64,000 nt of DNA, from assembly GCA_039822045.1 (NCBI GenBank), contig JBCBMY010000001.1, forward strand, positions 186,001 through 250,000, given 5' to 3'. This DNA is from HLUCCA09 sp039822045. GTDB lineage: Bacteria > Pseudomonadota > Alphaproteobacteria > Rhodobacterales > Rhodobacteraceae. Under the pieces are notes generated by a model. The model was not told where the DNA came from. It did not search any database and saw nothing but the letters and a program-made list of their open reading frames with translations. Positions 33,535-41,947 of this stretch are shown piece by piece (position 1 is the stretch's first letter; every line of letters starts with the position of its first letter). A program made the translations under genes and the position numbers.

Positions 33535-34331
33535 TGAGCGTGCATCCGGGCGCCGACATTCACCCCACGGCGGTGGTCGAGCCCGGGGCCGTGATCGGGT
33601 TAGACGCACGGGTTGGTCCATTCTCGGTGATTGGCCCCAAGGTTCGGCTTGGGGCAGGGGTTGAGATCAAGAGCCATTGCGTGATCATCGGCCTGACCGA
33701 CATCGGGCCGGACACCGTGGTGTTTCCGTTCTGCGTGCTGGGGGAGATCCCACAGGACCTGAAATTCGCGGGCGAAGAGACCCGGCTGGAGATCGGGGCA
33801 CGCAATCGCATTCGCGAGCACGTCACGATCAATACGGGCACGGCGGGCGGCGGCGGCGTGACGCGGGTGGGCGATGACGGGCTCTTTATGGCGGGTGTCC
33901 ATGTGGCTCACGATTGCCAGGTCGGCGACCGGGTGATCCTTGTGAACAATGCCGGGCTCGCCGGACATGCGGTGATCGGGGATGACGTGATCGTGGGCGG
34001 GCTATCGGGCGTGCACCAATGGGTGCGTGTGGGCCGGGGGGCCATTGTCGGAGCCTGCACGATGGTTGCACACGACGTGATCCCCTATGGGCTGGTGCAA
34101 GGTCCGCGAGGGCGGCTTGATGGGCTGAACCTGGTGGGTCTCAAGCGCAAGGGGCTGGCGCGCGAGGATATCGCGGCGCTGCGTGCGGCTTTTGAGGAGC
34201 TGTCCCATGGCGAGGGCAGTTTTCAGGAGAGGGCACGGCGGCTCGGCGCGGACGGGCCATCGGCCCAGGTGCAGCAGATCGTCGACTTCATCACCGGTGC
34301 AAGCGACCGTCACTTCCTGACGCCTGAGTGA
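33534..34331 (+). CDS. lpxA: UDP-N-acetylglucosamine acyltransferase
   Basis: A 265-aa acyltransferase performing the first step of lipid A synthesis. It is a left-handed beta-helix of hexapeptide repeats (IHPTAVVEPGAVIGLDARVG and so on), with the family's catalytic region around GVHVAHDCQVGD (His in VAHDC) and HQWVRVGRGAIVGACTMV, then a helical C-terminus. Length is normal. Start ATG 33534 shares a base with the fabZ stop. Confidence 0.96.
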   Translation: MSVHPGADIHPTAVVEPGAVIGLDARVGPFSVIGPKVRLGAGVEIKSHCVIIGLTDIGPDTVVFPFCVLGEIPQDLKFAGEETRLEIGARNRIREHVTINTGTAGGGGVTRVGDDGLFMAGVHVAHDCQVGDRVILVNNAGLAGHAVIGDDVIVGGLSGVHQWVRVGRGAIVGACTMVAHDVIPYGLVQGPRGRLDGLNLVGLKRKGLAREDIAALRAAFEELSHGEGSFQERARRLGADGPSAQVQQIVDFITGASDRHFLTPE

Positions 34332-34341
34332 GGGGCGACGC

Positions 34342-35178
34342 ATGAGCCTTGCGCTGATCGCGGGACAGGGTGCCTTGCCGGCGCGGCTGATTGCGGCCTG
34401 CGGTGCAGCGGGGCGGCCGGTCACCGTGTGCGGCGTGCGCGGGTATGACGGCGACTTGCCGGTGAACGACAAGCCGTTTCGGCTGGAGACGATTGGCACG
34501 CTGATCGCCGACCTGAAGACGGAGGGCGTGCGCGAGGTGTGCTTTTGCGGGGCGGTGCAGCGGCCCGAGATCGACCCGGCCGCCGTTGACGCGGCGACCC
34601 GGCCGATCCTGGAGCGGCTCGCGGGTGCCCTGACGGCGGCGGGAGACGATGCCGCCCTGCGCATCCTGCTGAGCGTGTTCGAGGAGGCGGGATTTCTGGT
34701 TCAGGGCGCCCACGAGATTGCCCCGGACCTGCTGCCCCGGGAGGGCGTGCCTAGCCGCCGCAAGCCCAGCGACGCGCATGGGGCCGATGCCGGGCGCGGG
34801 GTGCAGGTGGTTGCGGCGATGGCTGCGGCGGACTTGGGCCAGGCTTGCGTGATCCGTGCGCGCCAGGTGATTGCGTTGGAGGCGCTTCCCGGCACGGATT
34901 GGATGCTGCGCAGCCTCGTCGACGTGCCAACGGGCCTGACGGGGCCGTTTGCGAGCGGCGGTATTCTCTACAAGGCGCCGAAGCCCGGACAGGACCGGCG
35001 TGTCGACCTACCGGCGATCGGACCGGAGACGATCAAGGCGGCCAGCGCGGTTGGGCTGGAGGGCGTGGTGATCGAGGCCGACGGGGTGATGGTGCTCGAT
35101 CTTCCGGCCACGATTGCGGCGGCCGACGCCGAAGGCCTGTTTCTTTGGGTGCGCCGGGCCGCGCCGCGCGAGGAGTAG
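34342..35178 (+). CDS. lpxI: UDP-2,3-diacylglucosamine pyrophosphatase, LpxI type (DUF1009)
   Basis: A 278-aa protein of the DUF1009 family, shown in Caulobacter to be LpxI, which hydrolyses UDP-2,3-diacylglucosamine to lipid X in place of LpxH. The N-terminal GQGALPARLIAAC, the central HEIAPDLL, the DLGQACVIRARQVIALEA motif and the C-terminal GPETIKAASAVGLEGVVIEA are typical. It lies between lpxA and lpxB, exactly where the pathway needs it, 10 bases after lpxA and 3 bases before lpxB. Confidence 0.92.
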   Translation: MSLALIAGQGALPARLIAACGAAGRPVTVCGVRGYDGDLPVNDKPFRLETIGTLIADLKTEGVREVCFCGAVQRPEIDPAAVDAATRPILERLAGALTAAGDDAALRILLSVFEEAGFLVQGAHEIAPDLLPREGVPSRRKPSDAHGADAGRGVQVVAAMAAADLGQACVIRARQVIALEALPGTDWMLRSLVDVPTGLTGPFASGGILYKAPKPGQDRRVDLPAIGPETIKAASAVGLEGVVIEADGVMVLDLPATIAAADAEGLFLWVRRAAPREE

Positions 35179-35181
35179 GAC

Positions 35182-36336
35182 GTGCGGGTTTTTCTGATCG
35201 CGGGCGAACCGTCGGGGGATGCCTTGGGCGGGGCCTTGTTGGCGGGCCTCAAGGCACTGGTGCCGGGGGCGATCTTTCTTGGTGTGGGCGGCCCCAAGAT
35301 GCAGGACGAGGGCCTGGCGAGCCTCTTTCCGATGGAGGAGCTCTCGGTCATGGGGCTTCTTGAGGTGCTGCCGAAGTACTTCGAGCTGAAGCGTCGGATC
35401 GACGAGACAGCACAGGCCGCGATGGCGGCGGCCCCCGATGTGATCGTGACGATCGACAGCCCCGACTTCTGCTTGAGGGTGGTGAAACGCGTACGGGCGG
35501 CGCGGCCGGGGCAACGGGTTGTGCACTATGTGGCCCCGTCGGTTTGGGCGTGGCGGCCGAAGCGGGCCCAGAAGATGGCGCCTCTCGTCGATCAGGTTCT
35601 GGCGCTGTTGCCGTTTGAGCCGCCCTACATGGAGGCCGCCGGGATGCGCTGCGACTTCGTGGGCCATCCGGTGGCGGCAGAGCCGGTGCCCACAACCGAT
35701 GAGGTGGACGCGTTCCGGGCGGCGCAGGGGCTTCACGGCGCCAGAGTGCTGGCGGTGCTGCCGGGTTCGCGTAAGGGCGAGGTGGCGCGGCTGGCGCCAA
35801 GGTTCGGCGCGGCGCTGGCACGCATCGTCGACGCGCGGCCCGGCATCAGAGTGATCGTGCCCACCGTGCCGCATCTGGAGGAGATGGTTCGGGAGATCAC
35901 AGCGGGCTGGCCCGGCGCGCCCTGCATCATCACGTCGGCGGGGGCGGAGAAGCGGGCGGCCTTCGCGGCGGCCGATGCGGCGCTTGCGGCGTCCGGCACG
36001 GTAAGCCTTGAGCTTGCCGCGGTCGGCACGCCAATGGTGATCGCCTATGATGTGAACCGGCTGACGCGGATGATTGCGTCGCGGATGCTGCTTATCGACA
36101 CGTTCACGCTGGTCAATCTTGTGTCCGAGACCCGGGCCGTGCCGGAGTTTATCGGAGCGCGCTGCGTGCCCGAGCTCATCGCGCCCGGCGTTCTCGACGT
36201 GCTCGACGAGCCCGACGCACAGGCGGACGCAATGGCGACGACCATGGAGCGGCTGGGTCGGGGCGCGGATGCGCCCGGGACGCGCGCGGCCCACGCCGTG
36301 CTGGACGGTGCCGGCATTCGCGTGCCCCGCGGCTGA
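35182..36336 (+). CDS. lpxB: Lipid-A-disaccharide synthase
   Basis: A 384-aa GT19 glycosyltransferase joining lipid X and UDP-diacylglucosamine. The N-terminal FLIAGEPSGDALGGALLAGL, the MGLLEVLPKYFELKRRI membrane-binding segment, the VHYVAPSVWAWRPKRAQKM motif and the C-terminal SGTVSLELAAVGTPMVIAYD are all characteristic. GTG 35182 is the start (VRVFLIAGEP). The 3' end overlaps a perfect 12-bp palindrome (GCTGACGTCAGC, 36332-36343) and faces the convergent mnmA. Confidence 0.96.
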   Translation: MRVFLIAGEPSGDALGGALLAGLKALVPGAIFLGVGGPKMQDEGLASLFPMEELSVMGLLEVLPKYFELKRRIDETAQAAMAAAPDVIVTIDSPDFCLRVVKRVRAARPGQRVVHYVAPSVWAWRPKRAQKMAPLVDQVLALLPFEPPYMEAAGMRCDFVGHPVAAEPVPTTDEVDAFRAAQGLHGARVLAVLPGSRKGEVARLAPRFGAALARIVDARPGIRVIVPTVPHLEEMVREITAGWPGAPCIITSAGAEKRAAFAAADAALAASGTVSLELAAVGTPMVIAYDVNRLTRMIASRMLLIDTFTLVNLVSETRAVPEFIGARCVPELIAPGVLDVLDEPDAQADAMATTMERLGRGADAPGTRAAHAVLDGAGIRVPRG

Positions 36337-36361
36337 CGTCAGCTCGGCCGTATGATCCCGG

Positions 36362-37504
36362 TTATGCGCGTGTGATCCAGCCGCCGCCGAGGACGCGCGA
36401 ACCGTCGGCTTCGTAGAAGACGCATGCCTGCCCCGGGCTCACCCCTTCCTCGGCCACAACAAGCTCCACGTCGCCCGTGGTCGGACCGGTCGGGCGCAGG
36501 ACCGCGTCGCGCGGCGGACGGGTTGAGCGGACCTTGGCCATAAGCGGCCACTCGGCGCGCGAGGTCAGAGGCGCGTCGCCGAGCCAGTTGATCTCCTTGA
36601 CAGGCACGGTGCGCGTCGCAAGCGCCTCCTTCGGTCCGACGATGACACGCCGGGCGTCGGGGTCGAGCCGGACGACATAGAGCGGCTCGGCGAGCCCGCC
36701 GATCCCCAGACCGCGCCGCTGGCCGATCGTGTAGTGGATGACGCCGTTGTGGGTGCCGAGAATGCGGCCGTCGAGATGCGCGATCTCGCCTGGTTCGCCG
36801 GCCCCTGGGCGCAGCTTTTCGATGACGCGCGCGTAGTTACCGTCGGGGACGAAGCAGATGTCCTGGCTGTCGGGCTTGTCGGCGACGGAAAGGCCATGGC
36901 GCTGCGCCAGAGCCCGGGTCTCCGCCTTCGACGTCAGGTGGCCGAGCGGGAAACGCAGATACGCGAGTTGCTCTGCCGTGGTGGAGAACAGGAAATAGCT
37001 TTGGTCGCGGGCCGGGTCGCCGGCCATGTGAAGCTCCGGACCCGCAAGGCCCAGTTTGCGCTGAATATAGTGCCCGGTGGCCATGCAGTCGGCCTCGAGA
37101 TCGCGCGCGGTCTCGAGCAGGTCGCGGAACTTGACCCGCTCGTTGCACCGGATGCAGGGCACGGGCGTGGCGCCGGCGAGATAGCTGTCGGCAAACTCGT
37201 CGATCACCGCCTCGCGGAACTGGTTCTCGTAGTCGAGGACATAGTGGGGGAAGCCCATCCGTTCGGCCACGCGGCGCGCATCGTGGATATCGCGGCCGGC
37301 GCAACAAGCGCCCTTCTTGGCGAGCGCGGCGCCGTGATCGTAGAGCTGAAGCGTGACCCCGACCACGTCATAGCCCTCCGCCGCAAGTTCGGCGGCGACA
37401 ACGGAGCTGTCGACACCCCCCGACATCGCGACCACCACGCGGGTCTCGACGGGCGGCTTTGGAAAGCCAAGGGAATTGAGCGCTGTATCTCGGTCGAGCG
37501 CCAT
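36362..37504 (-). CDS. mnmA: tRNA-specific 2-thiouridylase MnmA
   Basis: A 380-aa PP-loop ATPase that thiolates U34 of Lys, Glu and Gln tRNAs. The PP-loop MSGGVDSSVVAA is near residue 27. The first catalytic Cys is in VPCIRCNERVKF and the second in SQDICFVPDG. TGHYI, DQSYFLF and GQRRGLGIGG are further landmarks. ATG 37504 (MALDRD) matches the family start as I recall it; ATG 37519 (MHGAP) is possible but its GGAG is 15 bases away. Divergent from sciP. Confidence 0.95.
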   Translation of the reverse strand: MALDRDTALNSLGFPKPPVETRVVVAMSGGVDSSVVAAELAAEGYDVVGVTLQLYDHGAALAKKGACCAGRDIHDARRVAERMGFPHYVLDYENQFREAVIDEFADSYLAGATPVPCIRCNERVKFRDLLETARDLEADCMATGHYIQRKLGLAGPELHMAGDPARDQSYFLFSTTAEQLAYLRFPLGHLTSKAETRALAQRHGLSVADKPDSQDICFVPDGNYARVIEKLRPGAGEPGEIAHLDGRILGTHNGVIHYTIGQRRGLGIGGLAEPLYVVRLDPDARRVIVGPKEALATRTVPVKEINWLGDAPLTSRAEWPLMAKVRSTRPPRDAVLRPTGPTTGDVELVVAEEGVSPGQACVFYEADGSRVLGGGWITRA

Positions 37505-37566
37505 CGGAGCACCATGCATACGTGAACGGAAGATCTCCAAATATGGGAAAATTGGGGGAAACAGCA

Positions 37567-37586
37567 AGATGGCGCTTCATCCATCT
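37567..37586. promoter_or_regulatory. Inverted repeat in sciP leader
   Basis: AGATGG and CCATCT flank an 8-base loop, followed by TTTAA, about 50 bases upstream of the sciP start. It may be a regulator-binding palindrome or a small RNA hairpin; the sequence alone does not distinguish these. Confidence 0.25.
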
Positions 37587-37635
37587 TTAAGTGCAACCGG
37601 CGAAACCTCTTTTCCGCGAGATGGGAGAGCGTGAG

Positions 37636-37920
37636 ATGTTCATTCGCAAGATCGACGGCCCACGCGCCGTGAAATTGCCGGACGGATCGATCATGACCCG
37701 CGCGGATCTTCCGCCGCCGGAGACCCGGCGCTGGGTTGCCAGCCGTAAGGCGGCTGTGGTGCGGGCCGTACGGTATGCCCTCATAACGCTTGAGGAGGCC
37801 AAGGAGCGCTATGGCCTCTCGACCGAGGAATTCGAAAGCTGGGCTACCGCTGTAGCCGAGCATGGCGAGCAGGCGCTCAAGGCAACGGCGTTGCAGAAAT
37901 ACCGCCAGCCTAACAAATAA
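37636..37920 (+). CDS. sciP: SciP-type CtrA inhibitory protein (DUF1153)
   Basis: A 94-aa DUF1153 helix-turn-helix protein, the family of Caulobacter SciP, which binds CtrA at promoters and blocks RNA polymerase recruitment. MFIRKIDGPRAVKLPDGSIM, then TRADLPPPETRRWVASRKA, then the HTH-like ALITLEEAKERYGLSTEEFESW are family hallmarks. ATG 37636 has GGAG 8 bases upstream. It sits 159 bases upstream of ctrA on the same strand. In Caulobacter the two genes are not neighbours. Confidence 0.9.
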   Translation: MFIRKIDGPRAVKLPDGSIMTRADLPPPETRRWVASRKAAVVRAVRYALITLEEAKERYGLSTEEFESWATAVAEHGEQALKATALQKYRQPNK

Positions 37921-38023
37921 GCGCGGCACACTGCCGCAAAGCGGGCAGGGCTGTGGACTTTTGAACCTTTCAGGCGCAACCTCCAGTTGAATTAATGCTC
38001 GGCCAGTATACAGTAACGGGCGG

Positions 38024-38031
38024 TTAACCAT
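38024..38031 (+). promoter_or_regulatory. CtrA-type half-site upstream of ctrA
   Basis: TTAACCAT within CGGTTAACCATTTG, about 49 bases before the ctrA start. Caulobacter CtrA recognises TTAA-N7-TTAA full sites and TTAACCAT half-sites. An autoregulatory role is inferred from this match and from known ctrA autoregulation. Confidence 0.5.
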
Positions 38032-38079
38032 TTGCCGCCATGGTGACCTGCGAGCAACAGCCAATGGAGAGACCTGAAG

Positions 38080-38796
38080 ATGCGCGTCCTGCTCGTGGAA
38101 GATGATCCGGCGACGGCCAAGAGCATCGAGATGATGCTCACTCACGCGAATCTGAATGTCTACACCACGGATCTGGGTGAGGAAGGCATCGATCTCGCCA
38201 AGCTCTATGACTACGACCTGATCCTGCTAGATCTAGGCTTGCCCGACATGACGGGGCATGAGGTGTTGCGCCAGTTGCGGCTCGCGCGGGTTGACACGCC
38301 GATCCTGATCCTGTCGGGCGCAGATGATACGGACAACAAGATCAAGGGCTTCGGCTTCGGGGCCGATGATTACCTGACTAAGCCCTTCCACCGCGAAGAG
38401 CTGGTGGCCCGGATCCACGCGATCATCCGCCGGTCTAAAGGTCATGCGCAGTCGGTGATCCGGACCGGTAAGGTAACGGTCAATCTTGACGCCAAGACCG
38501 TCGAGGTCGACAGCCGGCCCGTTCACCTGACGGGCAAGGAATATCAGATGCTTGAGCTTCTGTCGCTCCGCAAGGGGACGACGCTCACCAAGGAGATGTT
38601 CCTCAACCACCTTTACGGCGGGATGGACGAGCCTGAGCTGAAGATCATCGACGTGTTCATCTGCAAGCTGCGCAAGAAGCTTTCCACGGCGACGGGTGGC
38701 GAGAACTATATCGAAACGGTGTGGGGCCGTGGCTATGTTCTGCGCGACCCCCAGCCGGATGTCGACGCAACCGGCCAGATGGCGATGGGCGCCTGA
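38080..38796 (+). CDS. ctrA: Cell-cycle response regulator CtrA
   Basis: A 238-aa OmpR-family response regulator. The receiver domain (1-115) has acidic pocket D8/D9-type LVEDDP, phosphoacceptor D51 (LILLDLGLPDM) and K in YLTKPFH. The winged-helix DNA-binding domain (125-230) has LTGKEYQMLELLSLRKG and the recognition helix ELKIIDVFICKLRKKL, diagnostic for CtrA. In Rhodobacterales CtrA controls motility, gene transfer agents and late cell-cycle genes rather than being essential. A TTAACCAT half-site lies upstream. Immediately after the stop there are three 15-bp GC-rich repeats. Confidence 0.97.
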   Translation: MRVLLVEDDPATAKSIEMMLTHANLNVYTTDLGEEGIDLAKLYDYDLILLDLGLPDMTGHEVLRQLRLARVDTPILILSGADDTDNKIKGFGFGADDYLTKPFHREELVARIHAIIRRSKGHAQSVIRTGKVTVNLDAKTVEVDSRPVHLTGKEYQMLELLSLRKGTTLTKEMFLNHLYGGMDEPELKIIDVFICKLRKKLSTATGGENYIETVWGRGYVLRDPQPDVDATGQMAMGA

Positions 38797-38801
38797 GCCC
38801 A

Positions 38802-38846
38802 GGGCTTTGCGGTAGGGGGCTATGCGGCGGGGGGCTTTGCGGCGGG
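38802..38846. repeat. Three tandem 15-bp repeats after ctrA
   Basis: Unit GGGCTTTGCGGCGGG occurs three times head-to-tail with one to two differences per copy, starting 6 bases after the ctrA stop. The purine-rich G runs could form structured RNA in the ctrA 3' end. It is separate in sequence and period from the 17-bp array further downstream. Confidence 0.75.
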
Positions 38847-39592
38847 TCTTGCAGTGCCGATCCGGTCGCCCTCTGCAGGGTGGTGACCGAGATGCCCCGA
38901 TGCCTCACACCAGTCGGACCTAGATCTGCGCGCGGCTGACGTGGTTACTGTGAGGTATCCACGGAGGTGTGCGTTGCGCCCCGCGCCTCGCCTTGCGGGC
39001 TTGGGCCGCAGGAAAAGGGAGTGAGCCACAAATTGGGCCACAAATGGCGTGCTTGGGCCGACTGGCTAACAGCGGACGCATCACCGAACCGATAGCAGGT
39101 CGTCGACCCCCACCGCTTGATCTTGCGGACGGCCGGTCGGGAGGCCCTGCGCCTCTGGGATGCCGGCGACCTTGGGGCGTCGTTGGCTCCGGGACTTCAG
39201 TGGATCTGGGATGTCCGTGGCCCCGGGGCGCCAGTGGCTCTGGGACGTCGGTGGCTCTGAGACGTCGGTGGTTCCGGGACGTCAGTGACGCTGGGGCGTC
39301 AGCGGCTTTGGGGCCTCCGTGGCTCTGAGAGGTCGGTGGTGCCTAAACGCCAGTAGTTTCGGAACACGGCGGATCTGGGGCGCCTGGGACCGAGAGACGC
39401 CAGCGACTCTGTGGCGCCAGGGACCACCGGCTCAGGCGCTCTTTGGTTGAGGACAAGCGACGGTGACGCGGGCGTCGTTTGGTCCGGGCGGTCTGATCGA
39501 CAGGCGTGCTGGGCCGGATCGAGGGACGTCCTCAGCCCTATGTCGGAGCGCACGGTCTTCCGGTGTGCGGAGCGATCGGATACGCCCGTTCC
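38847..39592. other. Gene-free stretch between ctrA and ccmA
   Basis: Together with the 15-bp repeats this is a region of about 800 bases without a convincing gene on either strand. Its centre is the 17-bp tandem repeat array at 39149-39419. The flanks (38850-39140 and 39437-39592) show no family-like peptide, tRNA fold or clear promoter. The ccmA promoter must lie near 39440-39590. Confidence 0.6.
39149..39419. repeat. Degenerate 17-bp tandem repeat array, about 16 copies
   Basis: Head-to-tail units of 17 bases with consensus near GTGGCTCTGGGACGTCG. Examples are 39234-39250 and 39251-39267, which differ at one base, 39268-39284, 39285-39301, 39302-39318 and 39319-39335. Outer copies are more diverged, and one unit near 39353-39369 seems one base short. 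Most copies contain a GACGTC-like core. Seventeen is not a multiple of three and no frame through the array gives a credible protein, so it is read as a non-coding minisatellite or a protein-binding array between ctrA and ccmA. Confidence 0.85.
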
Positions 39593-40300
39593 ATGGCGGT
39601 TGACAAGATCGATGTGTGCGGGGGAGAGGCAATCGCGACCTGCGAGGCCGTTGCGCTTCAGAACGTGGGCGTGGCGCGTGGCGGGCGACGGATCCTCGAG
39701 GGCATCGACGTCCACGTGCCGTCCGGCTCGGCGCTGATCCTGCGTGGCGCGAATGGCACGGGCAAGACGACGCTCCTGCGCGCGATGGCCGGGCTTCAAC
39801 CTTGCGCGGCCGGAAGGATTACGCCGGAACCAGACGCTATGGCCTATGCCAGCCATGCAGACGGCCTGAAGGGGACCCTGAGTGCGGCTCACAATCTGCG
39901 CTTTTGGGCTCGGCTTCACAACTCTAACGACATCGAACCTGCGCTCTCGGCCTTCGATCTTGTGCCGCTTCGCAACCGGCTGGCGGCCGCCCTCTCGGCA
40001 GGACAGCGGCGGCGGCTTGGCCTGGCTCGGATGATGGTCACCGGGCGGCCGGTTTGGCTCTTTGACGAGCCGACCGTATCGCTCGACACAGCGGCGACGG
40101 CGCGCTTTGCGGCCGTCGTCGAAGCCCATCTCGGCCGGGGCGGCATAGCCGTGATCGCCACCCACATCCCGCTTGGCCTGTCGTCGGTCCGCGAGCTCGA
40201 TCTTGGCGCGTTTCGGGTACGGCCCGAAACCTCGGTCGGGCAACCGGGCACGTCTGACGACGATGGCTTCGGAGGCGATGCGGCCGAGGCTTTTCAGTGA
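39593..40300 (+). CDS. ccmA: Haem exporter ATPase CcmA
   Basis: A 235-aa ABC ATPase of the CcmAB(C)D complex that drives release of holo-CcmE during cytochrome c maturation. Walker A is GANGTGKTTLL, the signature LSAGQRRRLGLARMM, Walker B VWLFDEPTVSLD, and the switch His is in VIATHIPLGL. The C-terminal 30 residues are a low-complexity extension. ATG 39593 is used but lacks a good ribosome site; the first 15 residues are not family-like, so a start further in (near 39650-39665, after GGGGGAGAGG) is possible. The stop overlaps the ccmB GTG by 4 bases. Confidence 0.9.
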   Translation: MAVDKIDVCGGEAIATCEAVALQNVGVARGGRRILEGIDVHVPSGSALILRGANGTGKTTLLRAMAGLQPCAAGRITPEPDAMAYASHADGLKGTLSAAHNLRFWARLHNSNDIEPALSAFDLVPLRNRLAAALSAGQRRRLGLARMMVTGRPVWLFDEPTVSLDTAATARFAAVVEAHLGRGGIAVIATHIPLGLSSVRELDLGAFRVRPETSVGQPGTSDDDGFGGDAAEAFQ

Positions 40301-40953
40301 GGTCGCTTCTGGCGCGAGACCTGGCGCTTGCCGTCCGGGCGGGCGGCGGCTTTGGCCTCGCCTTGGCGTTCTTCCTGATCGTCGTGACGCTCACCCCTTT
40401 TGCGGTGGGGCCCAGCACCGAGCTGCTGTCGGCGATCGCGCCGGGTGTACTGTGGCTTGGGGCGCTCCTGGCTTGTCTGTTGTCGCTCGACCGGATCTTT
40501 GCCCTCGACTGGGAGGACGGGAGCTTGGAGCTGCTCGCAACGGCGCCCGTGCCGCTTGAGGGCGTGGCGGTGGCCAAGGCGGCGGCGCATTGGCTTACGA
40601 CCGGCTTGCCGCTGACGTTGGCGGCGCCTGTGTTGGGCGTCGCGCTCAACCTCGCGCCTGCGGGGCTTCTATGGATGACCCTGTCGCTTTTGGTCGGTGC
40701 GCCGGCACTCTCGACCATCGGCTGCTTTGGCGCGGCGCTCACCGTGGGCGTCAAGCGCGGCGGCCTTCTGATGTCGTTGATCGTGCTGCCGCTCTATGTG
40801 CCCACGCTGATCTTCGGGGCCGAGGTCGCCCGGCGCGGGGCCGAGGGAATGGCCGTTGGCACGCCGCTTGCGCTGTTGGCCGCGATCACTCTGGGCACCG
40901 TTGCGATCCTGCCCTTTGCGGCGGCGGCGGCGCTCCGCGTCAATCTGCGCTGA
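40297..40953 (+). CDS. ccmB: Haem exporter permease CcmB
   Basis: A 218-aa inner-membrane protein with six predicted helices, partner of CcmA. The N-terminal LLARDLALAVRAGGGFGLAL, the LLSLDRIFALDWEDGSLELL motif (highly conserved in CcmB), and the central helices up to the Arg-rich end are typical. Starts at GTG 40297 inside the ccmA stop (GTGA overlap). Confidence 0.93.
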   Translation: MRSLLARDLALAVRAGGGFGLALAFFLIVVTLTPFAVGPSTELLSAIAPGVLWLGALLACLLSLDRIFALDWEDGSLELLATAPVPLEGVAVAKAAAHWLTTGLPLTLAAPVLGVALNLAPAGLLWMTLSLLVGAPALSTIGCFGAALTVGVKRGGLLMSLIVLPLYVPTLIFGAEVARRGAEGMAVGTPLALLAAITLGTVAILPFAAAAALRVNLR

Positions 40954-41018
40954 GGGATCGCGCTGGCGTGAGGGAGGAGCCATTGCCGAGGCGCATGGGC
41001 CCACATAGTCTCACCGCC

Positions 41019-41753
41019 ATGGCTTCGCTCTGGGAATATGCCAATCCGCGCCGCTTCATGGCCGTCTCTGGACGGGCCCTGCCGGCATTCTGGGCGCTTG
41101 CCATCGCCGGACTGGGGATCGGGCTGGCGTGGGGCTTCTTCTTCACGCCTGACGATTACCGCCAGGGCGCGATGGTGAAGGTGTTCTACGTCCATGTCCC
41201 GTCGGCGATGATGGCGATCAATGTGTGGCTGATGATGCTTGTGGCCTCGCTGATCTGGCTGATCCGGCGCCACCACGTGTCGGCGCTGGCCGCAAAGGCC
41301 GCGGCGCCGGTCGGCGCGACCTTCACGGTGATCGCGCTTGCGTCGGGGGCGATCTGGGGGCAGCCGATGTGGGGCACCTGGTGGGAGTGGGACCCGCGGC
41401 TGACATCGTTTCTGGTGCTCTTCCTGTTCTACCTTGGCTACAACGCGCTCTGGGCTGCGATTGAAGATCCGGACACGGCAGCGGATCTGACCTCGATCCT
41501 GTGCATCGTAGGCTCGGTCTTTGCGGTGTTGTCGCGCTATGCGATCAATTTCTGGAACCAGGGCCTGCACCAGGGCGCCTCGTTGTCGCTCGATGCTGAG
41601 GAGAATGTGGCGGATGTGTTCTGGTACCCCGCTCTGGTGTGCATCTTCGGCTTCGTGTGCCTGTTCGTGGCGCTGGTCCTTGTGCGAACGCGGACGGAGA
41701 TCCGGCTGCGCCGGATGCGCGCGCTGAGCCAGCGGGCGGGGGCCGCCGGATGA
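41019..41753 (+). CDS. ccmC: Haem exporter protein CcmC
   Basis: A 244-aa inner-membrane haem-handling protein that loads haem onto CcmE. It carries the tryptophan-rich WWEWDPRLTS motif (121-130) and flanking His residues such as H59 in FYVHVPSAM, expected haem ligands. Six helices are apparent. ATG 41019 (MASLWEYANPRRFM) matches CcmC N-termini; ATG 40995 is an alternative. Its stop overlaps the ccmD start (ATGA). Confidence 0.95.
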   Translation: MASLWEYANPRRFMAVSGRALPAFWALAIAGLGIGLAWGFFFTPDDYRQGAMVKVFYVHVPSAMMAINVWLMMLVASLIWLIRRHHVSALAAKAAAPVGATFTVIALASGAIWGQPMWGTWWEWDPRLTSFLVLFLFYLGYNALWAAIEDPDTAADLTSILCIVGSVFAVLSRYAINFWNQGLHQGASLSLDAEENVADVFWYPALVCIFGFVCLFVALVLVRTRTEIRLRRMRALSQRAGAAG

Positions 41754-41947
41754 GCGTCGAGTTGGGAAAGTATGCGGGCTATATCCTCTCGGCGTACGGC
41801 GTGACGTTCGTTGCGCTGGGCGCGATCACACTGGCCTCGGTGCTGCGCGCGCGCCGTGTCCGCTCTGAGCTGGCAGACATGGAGGCTGAGCGCGCCGAGG
41901 CGGAGGCCACTGTAGCGCCGCAAGAGGAGGTTCGTGCCCATGGCTAG
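41750..41947 (+). CDS. ccmD: Haem exporter protein CcmD
   Basis: A 65-aa single-helix membrane protein. LGKYAGYILSAYGVTFVALG is the classical CcmD motif (Tyr-containing helix) followed by a charged cytoplasmic tail. It stabilises the CcmABC complex and is needed for release of haem-loaded CcmE. It overlaps ccmC by 4 bases and ccmG by 8. Confidence 0.9.
   Translation: MSVELGKYAGYILSAYGVTFVALGAITLASVLRARRVRSELADMEAERAEAEATVAPQEEVRAHG

Noticed and set aside
36332..36343. Perfect 12-bp palindrome GCTGACGTCAGC at the lpxB stop
   Set aside because: Too short and without T-run to be a terminator; no second copy noticed; a chance palindrome is plausible.
39149..39419. Possible CRISPR array
   Set aside because: Units are contiguous 17-mers with no spacers, no cas genes nearby and no dyad-symmetric repeat of CRISPR length.
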